Shown: positions 61,944 to 64,000 of the stretch, piece by piece
How the letters are laid out: every line of letters starts with the position of its first letter
Numbering within the stretch: position 1 is the stretch's first letter
Origin: Deltaproteobacteria bacterium
Lineage (GTDB): Bacteria > Desulfobacterota > Desulfovibrionia > Desulfovibrionales > Desulfovibrionaceae
NCBI GenBank assembly: GCA_031285295.1
Contig: JAITWK010000042.1
Span: 86,967 to 150,966, forward strand
Reading direction: 5' to 3'
DNA length: 64,000 bases
Position numbers and translations under genes: made by a program
Notes under the pieces: model-generated
Database searches by the model: none
The model's input: only the letters and a program-made list of their open reading frames with translations
Told to the model about the DNA's origin: nothing

Positions 61944-62846
61944 ATGTTCAACAAAATACCCCGCAGCCACCTTTTAGCTTTCCTCACCGTGTTCATCTGG
62001 GCCTTTGCCTATGTTGGCACACGCGTGGCCGTAAAATTTATCGGCTCGCTGGAACTCGGCTTCATGCGCAATCTGGTGGCGGCCCTGTTCTTTCTGATTT
62101 TTCTCCTCCTTACCAAAACCCGGCTGGTGCCGCCGCTGCGCGACTGGCCGCTGTTCGCGCTCTCCGGGCTTTCGGGCTACGCGCTATACCTGATACTTTT
62201 CAACATCGGTATGGAAACTCTTAGCGCGGCCACCAGTTGCATTCTGGTGGCCATTGCCCCTTTGATCAGCGCCTTTCTCGCCTCGCTGGTCTTCAAAGAA
62301 AAACTGAACGGACTGGCCTGGCTGGCCCTGCTAATTTCACTCTCCGGCGTGGCAACTCTTTCGCTTTGGGGCGGCGTGCTTACCATCAACGCCGGGGTGT
62401 TCTGGACTTTGGCCTCTTCGCTCTGCCTGGGTGGCTATAACGTGGTGCAGCGTTATTTTTCGCGGCGGGAACTGACCGGAAAAAAAACATTTACACACTA
62501 TTCCTCCGTGCAGATCACCGCTTACAGCTTTTTTGCCGCCGCCCTGCTCAGTCTGCCGTTGGCCCCAGACTCATTTGAGCAATTCGCGCAAATCAACTTT
62601 ACGCAACAAAGTATTGTGGTGCTGCTGGGCATCTTTCCCAGCGCCGTGGCCTACCTTTGCTGGTCAAAGGCCTTGAGCATCGCGGTCAGCACCAGTTCGG
62701 TAACCAATTATATGTTTTTGACCCCGTTTCTGACTCTACTGCTCGGTATGGCGCTGATTGCCGAACAACCAAACGCGGGGCTGCTGGCCGGAGGCGCGCT
62801 GATTTTGGGCGGGTTGGGGCTGTTCAGTATAGCCAGGCGCAGGTAG
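61944..62846 (+). CDS. EamA/DMT-family transporter
   Basis: The 300-residue protein has ten hydrophobic helices in two EamA halves. It begins HLLAFLTVFIWAFAYVGTRV and has LYLILFNIGMETLSAATSCI, VAIAPLISAFLASLVFKEKL at the end of the first half and FLTPFLTLLLGMALIAEQPN near the end of the second. The substrate is unknown; related proteins export amino acids or metabolites. It follows the small coiled-coil gene by 13 bases and may be cotranscribed. Confidence 0.93.
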   Translation: MFNKIPRSHLLAFLTVFIWAFAYVGTRVAVKFIGSLELGFMRNLVAALFFLIFLLLTKTRLVPPLRDWPLFALSGLSGYALYLILFNIGMETLSAATSCILVAIAPLISAFLASLVFKEKLNGLAWLALLISLSGVATLSLWGGVLTINAGVFWTLASSLCLGGYNVVQRYFSRRELTGKKTFTHYSSVQITAYSFFAAALLSLPLAPDSFEQFAQINFTQQSIVVLLGIFPSAVAYLCWSKALSIAVSTSSVTNYMFLTPFLTLLLGMALIAEQPNAGLLAGGALILGGLGLFSIARRR

Positions 62847-62922
62847 CGGGTACTACCAAGTTGGCTAAAAATAAGCTATTTTATCTGATACAAATAAAAT
62901 TAACCATTACAGGATAACAACC

Positions 62923-63915
62923 ATGAACGATTTCTTTCGCGGCAGACGCCTCAGAAGCACCCCGGCCATGCGCGCTCTGGTGCGTGAAACCAGCTTGCGT
63001 CCGCAGGATTTGATCATGCCCTACTTTGTGGCGGAAAGTGATGACAAAAAATTTCGCAAGCCAATCGGCTCCATGCCCGGCCAGTTCCAGCTCTCGCTGA
63101 ATGAGTTGGACAAACAGGTGGCAAAAGCCGTGGATAACGGCCTGGCCGCCTGCCTGCTCTTCGGCATTCCGGCTGCCAAAGACCCGGTTGGCAGCGGCGC
63201 TTACGCCGAAAACGGCATTGTGCAGCAGGCCATCCGCATGCTCAAAAAGCGCCACGGCGACAAGCTTTTGGTCATTGCCGATACCTGCCTTTGCGAATAC
63301 ACCTCGCACGGGCATTGCGGCCTGCTGGGCCAGGGAAATCGGGCTGGTCAGGTGCTGAACGATCCCAGTCTGGAACTCATTGCCCGCGCGGCTTTAGCCC
63401 AGGCCCAGGCCGGGGCGGACATCGTGGCCCCCTCGGACATGATGGACGGGCGGGTGGCCGCCATCCGCGAAGCTTTGGACGCCAATGAATTTGAAAACCT
63501 GCCGATTATGTCCTACGCGGTAAAATACGCCTCCTGTTTTTACGGCCCGTTCCGCGAGGCGGCGGAATCCGCGCCGCAAAGCGGCGACCGCAAATCCTAC
63601 CAGATGGACCCGGCCAACGCCCGCGAAGCCCTGCGCGAAGCCGGGGCCGATGTGCTGGAGCAGGCCGATATCCTGATTGTCAAACCGGCCGGGCCTTACC
63701 TTGATATCATCCGTCAGACGCGGGAGACCTTTGATGTGCCCATTGCCGCCTATCAGGTCAGCGGCGAATACAGCATGATCAAGGCAGCGGGTCAGAACGG
63801 CTGGCTGAATGAGGACGCGGCGGTGCTGGAATCGCTGATCGGCATCAAACGCGCCGGATCGGACATGATCATCAGCTATTTCGCGGAAGATTTGTTAGCC
63901 AGAAAATTGTTGTAA
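62923..63915 (+). CDS. hemB: Delta-aminolevulinic acid dehydratase (porphobilinogen synthase)
   Basis: The 330-residue enzyme condenses two aminolevulinate molecules in tetrapyrrole synthesis. The zinc ligands are in [17 protein letters not shown]. The two active-site lysines are in [16 protein letters not shown] and [12 protein letters not shown]. The N-terminus [20 protein letters not shown] and the C-terminal [20 protein letters not shown] are typical. Full length. ACAGGAT lies ten bases before the ATG. Confidence 0.98.
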   Translation: MNDFFRGRRLRSTPAMRALVRETSLRPQDLIMPYFVAESDDKKFRKPIGSMPGQFQLSLNELDKQVAKAVDNGLAACLLFGIPAAKDPVGSGAYAENGIVQQAIRMLKKRHGDKLLVIADTCLCEYTSHGHCGLLGQGNRAGQVLNDPSLELIARAALAQAQAGADIVAPSDMMDGRVAAIREALDANEFENLPIMSYAVKYASCFYGPFREAAESAPQSGDRKSYQMDPANAREALREAGADVLEQADILIVKPAGPYLDIIRQTRETFDVPIAAYQVSGEYSMIKAAGQNGWLNEDAAVLESLIGIKRAGSDMIISYFAEDLLARKLL

Positions 63916-64000
63916 TAGTTTTGGGGGGGGGGGGGGGCGGCCGCCGCGCCGCGGGCCCAACGCATACGCCCGACCGACAAACTAACACAACAACAGAAAA
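63916..64000. other. Probable assembly artefact at the contig end
   Basis: After the hemB stop there is a run of 15 Gs (63923-63937), then GCGGCCGCCGCGCCGCGGGC-like sequence and an A/C-rich tail, unlike any other part of the window. Runs of G at read ends are a known sequencing artefact. No biological feature is claimed here. Confidence 0.6.

Overview
The window looks like a contig end from a Desulfovibrio-like bacterium (Desulfovibrionaceae). Supporting this are a Ros/MucR-type zinc-finger regulator, a selenocysteine elongation factor, a CofE-like ligase, Desulfovibrio-type RecA and AlaRS, and the general codon and GC character of the right part. This assignment is inferred from the proteins; no marker gene was compared.

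Positions 1-40.84 kb are one integrative and conjugative element (ICE) abutting the 3' end of a tRNA-Arg(UCU) gene (40838-40914, minus strand). The left end is cut inside the tyrosine integrase. Next come an IncP/RP4-like oriT, traJ and the traI relaxase on the plus strand. Most of the rest runs on the minus strand: traK-traL, a small accessory operon, an HTH protein, traM-like, trbB-C-D-E, trbJ-L-F-G-I, traG (coupling protein), trbM, a TraC-type primase, a type IA topoisomerase, and a complete R64-like type IVb thin-pilus operon (pilL-N-O-P-Q-R-S, a PilT-like ATPase, pilM, pilV, two tail-collar proteins, a lytic transglycosylase and prepilin peptidase). The mating apparatus is RP4-like and the accessory pilus is R64-like. 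In the excised circle the integrase and att site would lie between divergent traK and oriT/traJ, so the linear map is a circular permutation of the IncP layout. Little classical cargo is visible: several unknown small proteins, an antisense-oriented lipoprotein, and a probable small RNA.

Positions 41-64 kb are ordinary chromosome: mucR, a TrmN6-like methyltransferase, a DEAD-box helicase, a ferredoxin-type aldo/keto reductase, a LarC1-like nickel protein, DUF486, a CofE-like ligase, a CigR-like protein, GNAT, recA, alaS, selB, an EamA transporter and hemB. AT-rich genes at 51.66-54.13 kb form a two-gene ATPase plus Cys-rich partner module resembling a defence system. A family of palindromic repeats of up to about 130 bp sits in intergenic gaps of this part.

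The most interesting signals are: a (GT)25 tract at the start of a pilus-associated tail-collar gene, whose best ATG is currently out of frame; the RP4-like oriT; the ATPase/partner pair; the roughly 130 bp palindromic repeat family; a promoter-to-terminator small RNA opposite the leader of the HTH gene; and a lipoprotein in the trbK position but on the opposite strand. The last 80 bases (15 Gs followed by GC-rich sequence) look like an assembly artefact.
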